This document shows positions 34,791 to 48,502 of a stretch of 64,000 nt of DNA, one piece after another. The stretch is taken from NCBI GenBank assembly GCA_030549775.1, contig CM060172.1, positions 1,365,623-1,429,622 of the forward strand, in the 5' to 3' direction. The DNA is from Tamarix chinensis (taxonomy: Eukaryota; Streptophyta; Magnoliopsida; Caryophyllales; Tamaricaceae). Under the pieces are notes generated by a model. That model worked only from the letters and a program-made list of their open reading frames with translations, had not been told where the DNA came from and did not search any database. The first letter of the stretch is position 1. The number at the start of each line of letters is the position of its first letter. The position numbers and the translations under genes were made by a program.

Positions 34791-37740
34791 TATAAGTTGT
34801 GAGGCAATGTCTTCTTTTCTTAATTTTCAAGGTTTGATTTCCTTTATTTATGGGTTTAACGAAGGCAATAATAGGTGGGGCTATGGCACTGGTTGGAATC
34901 TACTAAAACTAACCTTCCTTGATTAGTAATGGGGGATTTCAATGCACTACTATTAGTTGGGGATAAGGAAGGGGAGGCCCTCTTAACCAGCAAGATATGG
35001 ATGATTTTCATAATTGTTGTCTCGGTTCTAAGTTGCAAGACCTGAGAGGAACTAACTGCCGGTTTACGTGGACTAATAGAAGAGAAAGTGCAAAGGGTAT
35101 ATCTTGTAAATTAGACCATGATTTGGTTCATCTGCAGTGGTTAGCCTCATGGCCAAATTCTTTTGTAGATTATACTCCTATAATCTCTTATCATCGTGCC
35201 ACCGTGAACCACATGGTGTAAAGGGCTCATATACAACCTTGTGCATTTAGCTCCTTCAATTTATGGACTGAGGATCCTAAATTCATTTCAATAGTGTTTG
35301 TAGGTTGGAATCAGTTTTAGCGTGGTAATTACTTGCTCAAGATTAAGAGATCAATCATTTTGTAAAAATCTTTGCAAGCTCTTAACTATTATAAGTATGG
35401 TAGTTTGGAGGATAAACTTCAACGCGCAAAATCCAATCACTTGTCCTTCCAACAACAATTGCTTAAACCACATGCTGACAGTGATATAAGAGCTCAAGAA
35501 AAGGAGGCTTCTACTTCTTATTCTCGCCTCCTTAGATTCCATTAAGCTTTTTTATAGCAAAAGGCTAAAATCCACTAGTTAAACATAAGGGATAGTAATC
35601 ACCGGTATTTTTATGCTCAACCTAGAGATAGTAACCAAAGAAATGGAGTCTTCTATGCCAGATCAAGGTAAGACCTTAACTGATCCCTCCTCTATTCAAG
35701 CTACCTTACTACAACTTTTAAAGGCCTTCTGAGTTCCATTGGTAATGACAATGGTTTTGTTGATAGTAATATGTTCAGTCATGGTCCTCTCTTCATTGAT
35801 GAGCAAAGGAAGCAATTGTGAAGTTAGGGAAGCAGTGTTTAGCATTAGTGACACAAAGCACAAGGTAAAAATGGATTCTTGGCCACCTTTATAAGAAAGC
35901 TTGGGAAGTCATTGTGGATGATCTATTCGAGGGTGTTGCTGATTTTTTCAATACTAGTTTCCTTCCCCATAAAATTAATTAAACATCTCTAACCCTTATT
36001 ATCCCCATGCAAGCTAATTCAAAGGAGGTCACTGAATTTCGCCCCATAGCTTGTTGTTCTATTTTGTAAGAGGTTATCGCTAAGATAATTACGGCCAAAA
36101 TAAGGCCACTTATGCCATCTATCATTGATGGTTCACGGTCAACCTTTGTTAAAGGTAGATATATTGTTGATAATATTCTGATGGAGCATGAACTTTTATG
36201 GAGATATAATTTCAAAAATATTTCCTCATGGTGTATAATGAAGCTCGATATCCACAAAGCCTATGATTTAGTTAACTGAAGTTTCCTTTAACAGGTCCTT
36301 CATTTTTTGGGTTTCTACTTCAATTCGTTTGGGTGAATATGGCATGTGTAATTATGGTGTCTTATTCCATTTTTTTTTTCCTTAATGGTAGTTATTCAGT
36401 GCCTTTTGAGGGGCAATGTGACCTCCATCAAAGGGGATCCTTTATCCCCATATCTTTTTGTTATGATCATGGAATATCTAACTTGATCTTTGAAGGGTCT
36501 ATGGACAGATAAGTTGTTTCGAAGGCATCCCAAATGCAAAGCTTTGGGCATCACTAATATCTTTTTTGTAGATGACCTCCTCTTTTGTAGGGGTGACAAT
36601 ATTTTGGTGCAAAGGATTTCAAAGTGGTTGTGTGATTTTTCTGCATTATCAGGGTTAACTTTCAGCCCACGCACCACGAATTTAGCTTTTGCTACTCAAT
36701 CTTAAATAGTACTAGCTTCTAGAGAAGTACCTTGCCTATTTCCTATCTCGGTTGTCCTCTTTCAAGCTCTAGGATCACAGTGGCCCAGGTGCAAATGCTT
36801 ATCGAGAAGATGACTTCCAGGTTGCAGCATTGGTCTAACAAGTTCCTTTCTTATGCTGGGAGGATGCAAATTCTCAAGTATTTTTAGTTCAATATCCTAA
36901 TGTACCGGTCCCAAATCTTCTTCTACTAACAAAGGCAATCCACAAACTGAACTCTAGTTTTAGAAATTTCTTATGGTCGGGTGGAGTGAACATAAGTAAG
37001 AAATCACCAATTTCCTAAGACAAGATGCGTTGTCCAAAATCTTAAGGGGGTTTAAGTATGATTGATCTACAATTATGGAATAAGTGTGCGATTGCTAGAT
37101 TGCTTTGGAATAAACATGTCAAAAAGGATAGTCTGTGGGTGAGTTGGATACACTCGGTTCATCTAAAGTCTAACCTGGTGTGGAAGTACACTCCCACATC
37201 CACTTACTCATGGCTATACCTGAAGGCCTTCTCCATTTGTTCATAGTTTGCAGGAGTTCAACAAACTCATGTTGAGTGTACAACCCAAGAGGGTGCTTAT
37301 AGCTTGTTTGGTGCCGCTCATATATAGGTTGGCAATTCAAGACAATTTGTATGCTAAAGACCAATTGATCAAGTTTGGATTGCAAGTGCCTAGTAGGTGT
37401 GTTTTGTGCAGCAATGCTCATGAAAGTGCACTTCATCACTTCTATGCATGTTCCATGTCTCGTATTATTTGGAGTTCCCTTAGGTTAGCCATGGGATGTA
37501 GGGATCATATTTAGTCGTGGATTTCTGAAATGCAGATCTTAGCAAAGTGTATGAGGCAACTAGTAGCAAAGAAGAACATGCTCCACGCCTTATATGGTAT
37601 CATGGTGGCACATGTTTGCCATATGCAAAATAAAAGAGTAATAGTTGATGTTTATCATTGCATGTATGGTCTAGGTATCCCAAGTATAGTCCATGAATCC
37701 ATATTTTGGATGATGTTAAAAAATGAGATGTGAAATTGAT
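34790..37740 (+). pseudogene. L1-type LINE, decayed (endonuclease, RT, zinc finger)
   Basis: Endonuclease region (about 34830-35220): VMGDFNALL, then DFHNCCLGSKLQDLRG and FTWTNRRESA, then KLDHDLVH. Linker (35240-35640): phrases such as FQQQLLKPHAD and FYAQPRDSNQRNG. Reverse transcriptase (35820-36700): TLIIPMQANSKEVTEFRPIA, LMPSIIDGSRSTFVKGR, CIMKLDIHKAYDLV, KGDPLSPYLFV and FFVDDLLFC with the catalytic D-D kept. C-terminal RVT-type zinc finger (37250-37515): QDNLYAKDQLIKFG, CVLCSNAHESALHHFYACS. At least eight stops or shifts are present. No poly(A) tail or target duplication was identified. Confidence 0.8.
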
Positions 37741-38440
37741 TATTTAGTAACTATAGTTTATGATATTATGTCGATGTGATGAGAGAGCATTCACTATCAT
37801 TTTAAATTTTTGTTATCCAAATTAAGATGATTTAGTTGTTGTCTTAAATGCACATATAGTGTCCTTATTTAAACTTAAATTCATTTAAAGAGGACTATAT
37901 TATGAAGGGTGTGTCAACCTTGCATCAAGAAGGCTCTATTGGCATTCAAACACCAAGACAATCAATAAACTATAACACTTCAAATTTAACCCATTAGTCC
38001 TTTAGGACGGATTTTTTTGTGAGGCACAAAATGAGGCATGTAGCAGCAGCTATGGAGGTTTCTAAGTCCCCAGTTGCAAGTATCAATCTCGAGTGTTGCA
38101 ATAATCATCCCAAGCACTTTCTTTACAAAACCTTCTCATTATGGGCTAAATTAAGTAATATAATTTTATTACTTCCAAGTAGGAAAAGTTTGAGTACAGT
38201 CACTAATCATAAGAACTCTAGCAAGACTATGTCAGATCATCTATACATCTGATGAGTCGACTAAAAGACTTGCAAGCAAAAAAAAAATGCATCATTTGAC
38301 CAGCTAAGTCAAAAACAATATGCTTTCGTATATACAATGCACTATGTTGTTCATTTGCAAAGGTCTTTCTAGTCGTCTCTCCAAAGATGATATACTGTAG
38401 CAGCAACCAGAGCTTGAATATCATGCTTTCGAATTCTTGG
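37741..38440. other. Spacer between two LINEs, no gene recognised
   Basis: The 38019-38252 open frame (plus) has no recognisable domain. The spacer should contain the 3' untranslated ends of both convergent LINEs. Confidence 0.4.
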
Positions 38441-38449
38441 ACCTCTCCC

Positions 38450-40620
38450 TCCCATTGTTGCCTACTGAGTAAAAACTAGACAAGCGATGAGATCTTGTGT
38501 GTATCCAAGTTTGTATATAAGAGATAGTCAAACACTTTGAGAGTAAGAGCATGCAAAGAAAAGGTGATGTTAAGTCTCGCCTGCTTCATTACATAGAACA
38601 TAACTAGGATCAACTTGCAACCCATAAGCTGATAATCTATGCATAGTATGCAGTCATTCAAGCATGACAAACTAGCAAATAAATGAGTGCCTTCTTAGGG
38701 ATAGTTTAGACCAAACCAATGGACATGAAGATATCTTGGCACTGCTAGACCTAATAATATTATAAACACAGTGACAGAAAACTTACGACGTAGGAAGAGA
38801 TGAGCCAGAGGTTGTGGTTGGAACACTGCATGAAAATTCTCTCATGTCCAACATTTTTTTAAGAATCAAACCTGCTGAATATCCATCCCTTTAATGAAGT
38901 CGGTATGCACCCATTTAACCCACAAAACATCTTTCTTTGAAGCCAAATGCCACATATGCTTGCATATTGCTGTTATATTCCACCAAAACAAGTTAACTAG
39001 GCTCAGATCCCATCTGTTTTTTGGTTTACATACAGAATCACCAGTAACAAATGATTGCTTGGAAGTTTCATCCGTTCCTACCCACAAGAATTTCTTACAA
39101 ACAACATTAATATCAGAAAGGATGCAGAGAGGGATAGGAAACATCAAGCTCCAATAAGTTTGCAAACTAAACAGCACTAATTGCACTAGCTAAAGTCTAT
39201 CTATATAATTGAGGTGTGTCTGCCATGATTGGAGTCTGGAAGTAACTTTCAATCAAAGGCTGATCTTATTGTTTGGTTAAGTACTTGCCATTGAGAGGCA
39301 CACCAAAGTATCTAAAGGGGAGAGCACCTTTAAGGATAGGGAATTCCTCAAATAGGTATACTTTTAGAGTTTCCGGATAATTAACCCCATAATAGATATG
39401 GCTTTTTGCAGCATTCAAAACCAAACTAGTGGTATTCAAGAATAGGTGGAGACCATCAATTAACATCCTAATTGAATCTTTATTCCTTTTGCAAAAGAAT
39501 TGTAGATCATCCACAAATATCAAAGTTTAAGATTTTAAGTTTTTCGCATATGGGATGCGACTAGACTTTCAAAAGGGATCTACTCAAATATTCCACAACT
39601 ACAACAAATAGATAGGAAGATAATGGATCTCCCTTTTGGAGTCCTCCTTGAGCAGGAAAAGGGGGATGTAGAGTGCCATTAAATTTAATTCAGTAGCTCA
39701 AAGTTTAGACATATGCCATGATAATTTTAACAAAGTAAGGTGGAAATGGAGTGCACACAAGATTTTTTGTAAGCAGTTACAATTGACAGAATCATAGGCC
39801 TTTTTCATATCCATCTTGATCAATATTCGAGGGGAATTATGCTTGGTTATATCCCTTGATGAGTTCATAGCGAGCAAAATATTATCAAAAATGGCTCTCC
39901 TATTTACAAATGCTTATCGTGATTCCCCTGTTAGGAAAGGAAGTATAGGTTTTAATCTGTGGATGAGTATAGTGGCAATGATCTAACATAATATATTGCA
40001 ACATGCAATTGGCCTATATTCCCACGGGTTAGCTACATTGGGGATCTTAGGGACTAAGTTTAGAGTGGTGATATTAAGGGATTTTGGCATAGAACCAGCG
40101 ACAATGAAAGCAAAGATATTAGCATAGATATCTATTCCTATAATGTCCTAACATGACTTACAAAAGCAAGCATTATACCCATTAAGGCCTAGTGCCTTTC
40201 TAGGTGCTAGAGAAAATATCACTTCCTTAACTTGCATGACAGTTATGGAGGCTAGCATGTGGTGTTGATGTGTTATGGTCAGAACGGACCCTGCTTGAGC
40301 CACAACAAGATCAACTGATGGCCTCTCTTGTGTATTTGTTACTAGCAATCATGTATAAAAGAATTGGAAAACATCAAAAATACTCTTCTGATCAATACGG
40401 CTCTATACTTGATCATCACACATCAAATGGATCTGGTTTTTCATCTTTCTTCTATTAAGCATGGCATGGAAGAACTTGGTGTTATTGTTCCCTAATGCAA
40501 GACACTAGATCTTTGCTTTTTGTTTAAAAACCATCTCTTCATATTTAGTATAGCGATTATATCTCTGAATCAATACTTTGTTTCCAATGGTGATTAGTAT
40601 GAGGAATAGTAGTCTTATAC
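38450..40620 (-). pseudogene. Second L1-type LINE, opposite strand, 5'-truncated or decayed
   Basis: On the minus strand: FFHAMLNRRKMKNQIH (about 40490-40440), EVIFSLAPRKALGLNGYNA (40240-40180; the usual reading is APGPDG), RT core with IFVDDLQFFCKRN at 39523, then NKFLW-like KKFLWVGTDE.. and LSLVNLFWWNITAICKHMWH (39150-38930), and zinc-finger-like text near 38600. The endonuclease domain was not found, so truncation at the 5' end is likely. It is broken by multiple stops. Confidence 0.75.
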
Positions 40621-41640
40621 TCGCCCCCATCAAGATAATGACGTTAAAAAATAATAATTAATGAGAATTCCCTAATAGCCTTGTCCTTATTTTGCCAGGT
40701 TGAGTTGTAGCGTCTTACTTATTATGTTGAATTCTATAAGTTAAGCATGATTCTATGTGATATGTGATAGCATGATACCTTTATGTGCAACAAGCCAACA
40801 AGAGCCCTTACCATGTTATAAATAGCTTATTTTACCATTATTTCACCACAAGATATTACCTTGTGTGGTCACTATATTGATCCACCTTTTGCTTCAAGGA
40901 ATATACGACATTTTATAGAGGCCTAACTCTTAACTAGAGCATACCAACAATGGTGACGTGAGCCCTTAGGTAGCCATTGTTTGTAGGTGTTATCGTATTT
41001 ATTTTGTATAGTTGAGAGTTAGACTAACCAGTATAAATAGATATTTGCCCAATGCATTGGCATATTTAGTTCTTTCCTGTTATTTAAACTCTAAGCTTTC
41101 ATTCCTGCATTAGGATTAGGTATTTCCCTCCCCCTTCTATCATATTCTTAGCATGTTAGCGCATGCATTTGTTGCATGTCTCATTTTGGTTTGTCTTGCA
41201 CTAAGTATAAGTTAGGTGATGATCACATCTCTCCCATTTTTGATCTGGTGGTGACATTCTCTAACTTTGTTTTTATAACGCTTCCATATTGTCTTTAAAT
41301 GAAATTTTTAAGTTGATAAAATTGGGGGTGTTTTATCAGGGTCCAATCCTCTAGCACTTTTTAACTCTAACTATGACAATTGAGATTGGCGGACACAAGG
41401 TGGTGTGACATGGCCATATCTTATCTCGGAACATGCCCAAATTCGCAACTCAGCTATTGAAGGAAGAGATGATGATCAACACACGCTCGAAAAGACACTA
41501 TAGAATTTTGCAAAGTAGTTTGAAGAGCCTAGTTCCTCACCACCACCTTGTTCACACAATCATCGGACTCTCCTCTAGACTAGCATGAAACCGAGGTGGA
41601 AACTTGCCACTACTGATAACCCTACATCCAAAAGGAGGAA
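40621..41640. other. Probable LTR remnant before a worn Ty3 element
   Basis: No gene. At about 41310-41338 the text TGATAAAATTGGGGGTGTTTTATCA resembles the 3' end of the long-LTR family (..TTTGGGGGTGTTACA). A worn LTR is possible, but the left end was not found. Confidence 0.3.
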
Positions 41641-43930
41641 ATTGAAAATTTGTGCCAAGATATGTAGTGTAGGGTTATATAACATAGTCAATCTCTTTTT
41701 TCTTTACCGGTAAGAAAGAAGATGGTATAGCATTTCTATGCAGATTACCACGAACTAAATACACATATTACCAAGGATAATTTTTTGATTTCGATAGTAG
41801 ATGAACTCTTGATGAATTGCATGGGGTTCAGTACATCAACAAGTTGGACCTTCATTTAGGTTATCATTGGATCCATATGGCCTCACATGATGAGGAGAAG
41901 ACAGCCTTTTGCACCTATCATGACCATTTCAAATTTTTACTACTATTGTTTGGGCTAACAAATGCCCAGACACTCATGAACAAGGTCTTCCAACCCTACC
42001 TACACCGATTTGTCTTGGCCTTCTTTGATGACATAACCTACATCGGTTTGCCTTAGCTTTCATTGGTGACATCCTATTCTACAATTGAAGCCGAGTTGAG
42101 CAGAACACTCACCTCCACATGATACTACATCTCCTCAAGCTTCACCGGTAATTCTTAAAGAATTCTAAGAGTGTCTTTAGCACGAATTCAATGGTCTATT
42201 GGAGCACATCATTCAAGGGCATGGTGTCATAGTAGACCTCTCTAGATTGGTAGGAAGTAATGACCCGAATTGAAACCGATGCAAGGCTAACGCAACTACA
42301 TAAGGTCGACAATGGAAAGTTAGCGAATACTATAGAGAATTGGCAACCCCTCTCACTGACCTAATCTACAATAATGCCTTCAAATAGTTCCCTTAAGCAT
42401 CAATTGCCTTCGCGATCATGAAAGACGCCTTAACTTAGACTCGGATCATACAACTCCCAGACTTCTCAAAAAAATTTATTGTTGAGTGACGCTTTTGAAA
42501 ATGGCATTAGTGTTGTACTCCACCACAATGATCACCTAGTTGACTACTGTAGCAAAAGATTGGTGGATCGACATAACACAACAAATGGCCTGCTTATGAG
42601 CTAAAGTGAATCAGTTTGGCAAGTCAGTGAGAAATTGATATCCTTATCTTTGGGGCGGAGAATTTGCAATCATTGCTCAAATAGATGCTCAATACTTCAC
42701 CCCAAATGCACTACGTCAATCACTTGTAGGGCTTCAACTCCCAAGTGGAATATATGTTTGAATGAACAAACCGCAAAACTAATATCTTATCCCAACATGA
42801 TGAGGAGGCAAGTCAAATCCTCGCAATATCGATACCACAAGCCTTGCTCTTCAATAACCTCAGGGAAGGAGTACAAGATTCCTATGAATTATAGGACCTC
42901 ATTCGAGATATTCAAGTAGGGACCCTAGGACCTAACTAAGACATCATTACCTCCAACAAGTTTCCCAAATAATCCAAGCATCATTAATAGACTCATCTAG
43001 AATTGTGGATAGATATACCTCCAACAAGTTTCCCCAGATAACCCAAGTAGCATTGTTGCATTTCATGACCATGACCACAAAGGAGTTGAGAATACACTCT
43101 GTCACCTTCAACTCCAGTATGACTTCAAGGCAACAGCATACAATGAAATATTAGCACTACAATTACATATCGCACTCAATGTCGCGACTTTTGGGTCAAC
43201 CGTGAAGAGAAATTCCTGAAACGCGACCATTTCAAAAAATCATAATGATGTGATTTCGGCAAAATATCATATATTGACTGAAACTTTACCGATAGTTACC
43301 AATATTAACTAATTTTACCAATATTAGCCTATATTTATCAATATTTGTTGTGATAATAATAATAATGATGAAGATGATGATGTTGTGATAGTTATGACAA
43401 CTATGTAATATAAAATATCATTCACGACACTGCAACCGTAGTTTTATTACTTGAGCAACGAACTAAGAATTCATTTGAGGATGTGCCTTCTACGGTAAAA
43501 TAAGGCTAAAAATGTTCACCTAGCAATCATCTGACAACCCTTGCCCATCCCACTCATATATGGGCTCACATGTCTATGGATTTCAACAACTGACATCTAA
43601 AATCTTACGGGGGAGAATGTTCTACTTGTAATGGTGGATAGACTTCCAAATCTGTGAATTTCCTTCCAATGAAGCATTCATACACTACATTTGTTGCCTA
43701 AGTGTTCTCTCCTCACAACTTCCAGTTGCACAAGATACCTAAAGCCACAATGAGTGATAAAGATCTGGTTTTCACCAGCAATATCCGAAACAAGATATTC
43801 AGGTTATGCAGCACTGAGTTGGCTCTTTCATCCACAATCAAAGATTTGGAGTGTAGAAGAAGGAATATGAAAGAGTAAAGGAGAGGAAGAGTATAGATAC
43901 GAACGATGTAAATAGCATTCTCATTAGACA
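41640..43930 (+). pseudogene. Decayed Ty3-gypsy pol
   Basis: Reverse transcriptase: ELHGVQYINKLDLHLGYH, EEKTAFCTYHDHFKF, FGLTNAQTLMNKVF, and FVLAFFDDI with the catalytic D-D intact, all in one 80-codon open frame (41817-42056). RNase H/connection traces follow near 42470-42640 (DFSKKFIVE). Integrase traces lie at 43540-43900 (VMVDRLPN.. and ..TELALSSTYN-like text after frame changes). A 68-bp-spaced duplication of CCTCCAACAAGTTTCC lies at 42950 and 43018. A different lineage from the chromovirus-like element cannot be proved. Confidence 0.65.
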
Positions 43931-44575
43931 TTCCAACCAAATCTGTCAAACGTAATAACACATCATTGCCTTAGAGAGATACCTTGATTCAGTCCAAAAA
44001 TCTACATACAAACTCCCATGTTAAACGCAATAAAATCTAAGTCACGTTTAATAAGAAATGTATAAGCAATAAATATTACAATAGAAATTTGAGGATAAAG
44101 GCTAAGATCTCACACTATGATTTATACTAACGATGCAGCTCATGATTCTAACAATATTATAATCAACCATCAAATAGACCTAAGCTCCTTTGATGGACAT
44201 TGGGTAGAAACAGCGTGATCAAGATGAATGTAGCGAAATCATATTACGGAAAAAATCACTGAGAATAAATAAAATGAGCAATCATGAAAAGGGTTTTACA
44301 TATATATAAATCAAGATACATTTATAGCATCTGATATGCATAGTGCGAGGAAGCTGCCAAAAAGCTGGCATTCTTTCCAGATTAATTTATATCTATTAAT
44401 GCTGCTTAGGAGACATTTCTCCATGGAGTTATGAGAAACCATGGAAACATGCCACAGTGAACCGAAAGGGGAAACCACAAATCTAAAGTATGTTCTAGAG
44501 ACTATTTTTCTGGAGTATAAAAAGTAGAATTAAATGTCCAGGTATAAGCAGTTATAAGAACAGCAGATAATATAC
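43931..44575. other. Intron end, no gene recognised
   Basis: Unique-looking sequence at the start of the 19-kb intron (minus reading), beside the exon at 44689-44576. Confidence 0.5.
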
Positions 44576-44689
44576 CGTCAAAGTGATTTGCCCAGCAAAT
44601 ATGAAAACAGCAATAAAACTATTGATCTGAGCAAACAACTTCCTTCTGCCAACAGCACTTGTAGCAGACATAGCGATTATAGAGACTTT
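44576..44689 (-). CDS. Transporter-like gene, exon with the SFIAVFI membrane span
   Basis: The acceptor (TTGCTGCAG) ends at 44690 and the donor GTATATTA starts at 44575. The exon is 38 codons, beginning KVSIIAMSATSAVGRRKLFA, then QINSFIAVFIFAGQITLT. The G-R-R-x-L-F-A-Q-I-N-S motif followed by a hydrophobic helix is typical of the family as I recall it. It is isolated: 19.2 kb from the next exon and 16.4 kb from the previous one, both gaps packed with retroelements. Both ends are phase 0. The longer open frame around it is intron read-through. Confidence 0.85.
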
Positions 44690-45979
44690 CTGCAGCAATG
44701 ACAGAAAATATAAAGAGTCAGCAGAACATTTAGAAGAAGAAGAAGAAAAATAATAATAATAAAAGGAAGCAGCTAACTTATGAACGTCTAGCATATGACA
44801 TACGAGAAAAATCAGCAGTTTAAGCTAACAATGGATTGATTTGAAGTCAAGACATTCTCTACGTGGATTAGACCCTAACAAATCTCAGCATCTACAAAAC
44901 CATGAAGGAACAGAATCCTTGTTCGACATTATATGAAGAAATTATACTTCCTCACCAGGCAGTCCTCCTGGGACAAACTATAGTATGACAAGTCATTGGC
45001 TGCTTACAGGTAACAATCTTTTTTGCCACTTCTGGAAAACAAAACAAAATAGTAGCAATAGCCATGCATGAGTCCTCGTCCAAAATGTTCCTAAAGAGGC
45101 ACTGGGATTCTGATGACAACCTCCAGCGAAGTGTGTGTGTGTGTGTGTATACAGAGAGAGAGAGAGAGATTTACTTGTAATCAGATAGAGCAAAGCAACA
45201 GAATTTCACTGCTTAAGTATGGAAGCGGCAGCATCGGAAAACCACAAAACATGTGATGTAAGGAATAAGGTCTAGATATAGAGGAAAGAGATTAAGGAGG
45301 GAGAGGAATTAGACCAAATATAGAAGAATCAGAGAGTAGACGGTGCGAGAAGAGAGAAATTTAGGAGAATTAACTCAATATCAATATTGTTCAATACATT
45401 AAAATATATTAATAACAATAGTACTAGAGCTATTCATCTAGGCCTACACGCATTAAAGAAAATAACTTGAAAAATTATTATTTTCCTAAATACATGATAT
45501 AATATCTTCTCGTAACATATTATTTTATTTTAATATCACCTTGATCTTTTATTCTTGATCATGATATTCTGTAATCTCAGTAGCAACTCTAGTCCTTCAC
45601 AGAGATGAGGCTCTTGTTTGGACATCATCCAGAGAAATTAGGATCAACATCAAACACAGGTTGTTCCACAATAACACTTAATTCGTTGTTAACTTAGAGC
45701 CCATCTTCTTGTTAAATAGTTAACAACTCAAGACTTATTGCTGACAGCTCCTCTTAGATCCCATTAAGTACTTCCAGGCCATTAAGTACTAACACTCTCC
45801 AATTTCAACAAGAAATAGGAAATGGGCTAAAGAACTTAGAGTCTAATGAGCCAGTTGACAGATTCTATAGACAAATTGCAAGCACAAAGTTCCTCGAAGT
45901 TACCTAGCTAAGCAGAAAGAAATCCAAGGGACAATGCTAATGCTATTGCAACGAGAAGTGGTAGACAATTGAATGGTCC
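44690..45979. other. Intron sequence with a microsatellite, no gene recognised
   Basis: Within the 16.4-kb intron. It contains (GT)n at 45131-45148 followed by (AG)n at 45153-45169; the minus open frame 45193-44993 is a translation of these. A short GAA/AAT stretch lies at 44738-44762. Confidence 0.55.
45131..45169. repeat. (GT)n-(AG)n compound microsatellite
   Basis: Nine GT units, a short TATACAG-type break, then about eight AG units. Confidence 0.95.
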
Positions 45980-46690
45980 AAAACAAATGAATAATGACCA
46001 AGGGATAACGCCAGAGGAGGAAGAATCGGTGAGTGTAGAGGAAATGATCAAAGAAAAACCTTAGAAGCTAATTAAAGTAAATTCTGCTAATCCATATAAG
46101 CCTATTGCTCCTTTTTCTAGAAGGCTAGATTAGAGTAAGAAGCAAGATCACGAAAAAGAGTTGTTGGAAATCTTTAACAAAAGCGGATGTAAACATACCT
46201 TGATTTAGGCTATTAAGCAAGAGCTAAGGTACACAATGTTTCTAAAACATTTGTGCACTAATAAGAGATATTTAAAAGGATGGAAAAGTTAGTATGGGAG
46301 TGAATGTATCTATTATTTTACAAAGAAAACTCTTTTTAAATTGGAAACACTAGGCATGAAAAACGCATGTTAGACTTGAAAGCTTCTACATATGTCATGC
46401 ATTTATCAATCTTTAATGCTCTAAGTTTACGACCTTCATAAAAGACCCATGGTGTAATCCAATTTGTTGATAGGTCTAATAGATATCTTATGGGGGTGAT
46501 TGAAGATGTGCTAATTCAAGTAAATGAACTTGTTTTCCCCGCTAATTTTGAACATGCAAGATGATGGATCCTCTAACCCTTCTCCTATTTTATTAGAAGG
46601 ATCATTTCTGAAAACCTTTCAACCTAAAATTGTTGTGCATGATGGGATTTTAACCATGGAATTTGACACTTGTCGTTGGTGTTTTATAAA
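45980..46690 (+). pseudogene. Athila/Tat-like gag-protease remnant
   Basis: Phrases in order: NPYKPIAPFSRRLD, KELLEIFNKSGCKHT, a TMFKHLCTNKRYLK-type text, then, after many frame changes, ILLEGSFLKTFQPKIVVHDG followed by LTMEFDT. The last corresponds to the (I/V)LGRPFL.T..A.IDV..G.LT(L/M) block just after the aspartic protease of Athila/Tat elements. The D-x-G active site itself was not found. Confidence 0.55.
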
Positions 46691-48502
46691 CCGAGAAGAG
46701 ATCATAATTAATAAGGAATACTAAGAGAAAATCTTAAAGGAGAAGGAGCCAGCAAGAATGAGAGATTGCATTAATGATTTTGTCCCCCAAAGTGAGTAAT
46801 AGACAATAGAGATAAGATAGGGGAAGAGGAAAAGGGGGGAGGGAAATGTTTTGTGGCGAGAACACAGAACCATCCCTTTATTATTTAGTGAACCCGCCAA
46901 GTAAGGAACCGAAAGAACAACAAGAAGGGGTGAGCGTGTCCAGAGGTTTGGTAGATTGATCTATGCTCTTTGAGTCGTCGCCCTTTAAGTCCAATAACAC
47001 TGGTTTGAGAAATAACGATATCATCATTCTCTTCAAAATTTCCTCCCTTACACTCATCATTTTCCTAGGGTAGACAAGATAAACTTCTGCGATTTGCCAC
47101 CAACCTTACACATCCAATGGTTGTCATCCAGATGACTAGGCTAGTCTTGTGCTGACCAAGGTCATGATGCTTCTAGAAGATAGAAACATTCTTGAAGGTC
47201 TAATGACACAAACTTTGCTGAAGGCTGACATGAACTTAAGTTTTCAGGTGCATATTAGATTCTTATTTCACATCTTTACAGTTACATAAATAATTCATTC
47301 TTGTTAAACTTATATTTGAGAAAACAGATTTGTTATCGCTCTTCTCGGAGCACCAGGCACTTCCAGCGAACAGATAGTGAATATAAAGATTTTAAGAATG
47401 CCCATTCAACTTATATAGCTGAGAAGGAATCCTTTCAAGCCAAAATCCCTAAATTGGAGACTAAAAAAAGCCAACTAAAATCATCTGTCCTTGATGCACA
47501 ATTTTTCCAGGCTCAAGACATCGGCTTGGAAGATCATTTAGAAAGGTTGAAACAAACATCAAAAGTTTAAATGGAGCAAAGAATATCCACTTGGAGGATG
47601 ATCTCCGTAAACAAATAATAATAGTTGATAGATTAACCATCAAGAAAAAGAAATGTGTCGTGGATGCCAAGAAGTTTCAATAGTTTTCCAATGGACTAAG
47701 AGTTAATAAGATAACAAACTTCTCAATGCTAAAGTAGCTGAGATTGATCAGCTATGCAAAGAAATCTTAGATAAAGAATTAGCTAATAGAAAGAAATAAA
47801 GAGTATTAAGAAACAACTATCAAATGCCAAATAAATAATCAAGGCATGGATGATAGTATAAAAAAAGCAATTGTCGTCGAAAAGTTGACATGATAATGAA
47901 GTTGTGGATAAGTATCAGGCAAGTGAAGAACTAAACCATTATTAAATAATAAAAATAAAAAAAATAAAAAAATAAAAAATAAAAACTTTCAATCACAATA
48001 GTATGAAGATAGTATCTCTACTGCATATGCCTACTTTAAAGACTTGGCTGAGTGTGACCAGCTGCATAAAGCCAACAAATAGTTGAACAAGGGTAAAAAC
48101 TTGGAGAGTATTTTCATTCTTAAAGGGTCCAAAAAGATTGAAGGTAATAATAAAGATGAAGAAATTTTTAAGGGCCCAATGGACTTTTCCACTTTTTTTG
48201 AGGAAAATTTGTATAAATACTCCTTATATATGACATGATCTTTTCCTTTTCTTCGCACTTCTTTCTAATATGTTCCTATACTGATACAAAGTAGACATAA
48301 TATGCCACCTTAGGAAGACTAAAACTATAATATAAGAATACCAAGACTAAGCAACTTAGGATAAGAAGCCTTGTCCATAATATGATGATCCCTTTGGCAC
48401 ACACATCGAATTTGTATTATACTTTAGTGGTGGCGAACTAAAATAGGGTATGATCCAATCACTAATAGGTGGACAGATCGAAAGAATCAACCGAACCTAA
48501 AA
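46691..48502. other. Intron sequence, unclassified
   Basis: The open frame 47301-47570 (plus) is Lys/Glu-rich and probably coiled-coil (EKESFQAKIPKLETKKSQLK) but not recognised; similar charged text in other frames continues to about 47900. An (AATAAAA)n-like tract lies at 47943-47985. It may be a worn gag-like or host-derived coiled-coil fragment. Confidence 0.35.

Noticed and set aside
43180..43460. Possible third copy of the AT-rich dispersed repeat
   Set aside because: Shares only short phrases (GCGAC, TTTGGGTCAACCG, TACCGATA); alignment could not be sustained by eye.
44993..45193. 66-residue minus-strand open frame with Ser-Leu and Thr-His repeats
   Set aside because: Contains the (GT)n(AG)n microsatellite; no splice sites or domain.
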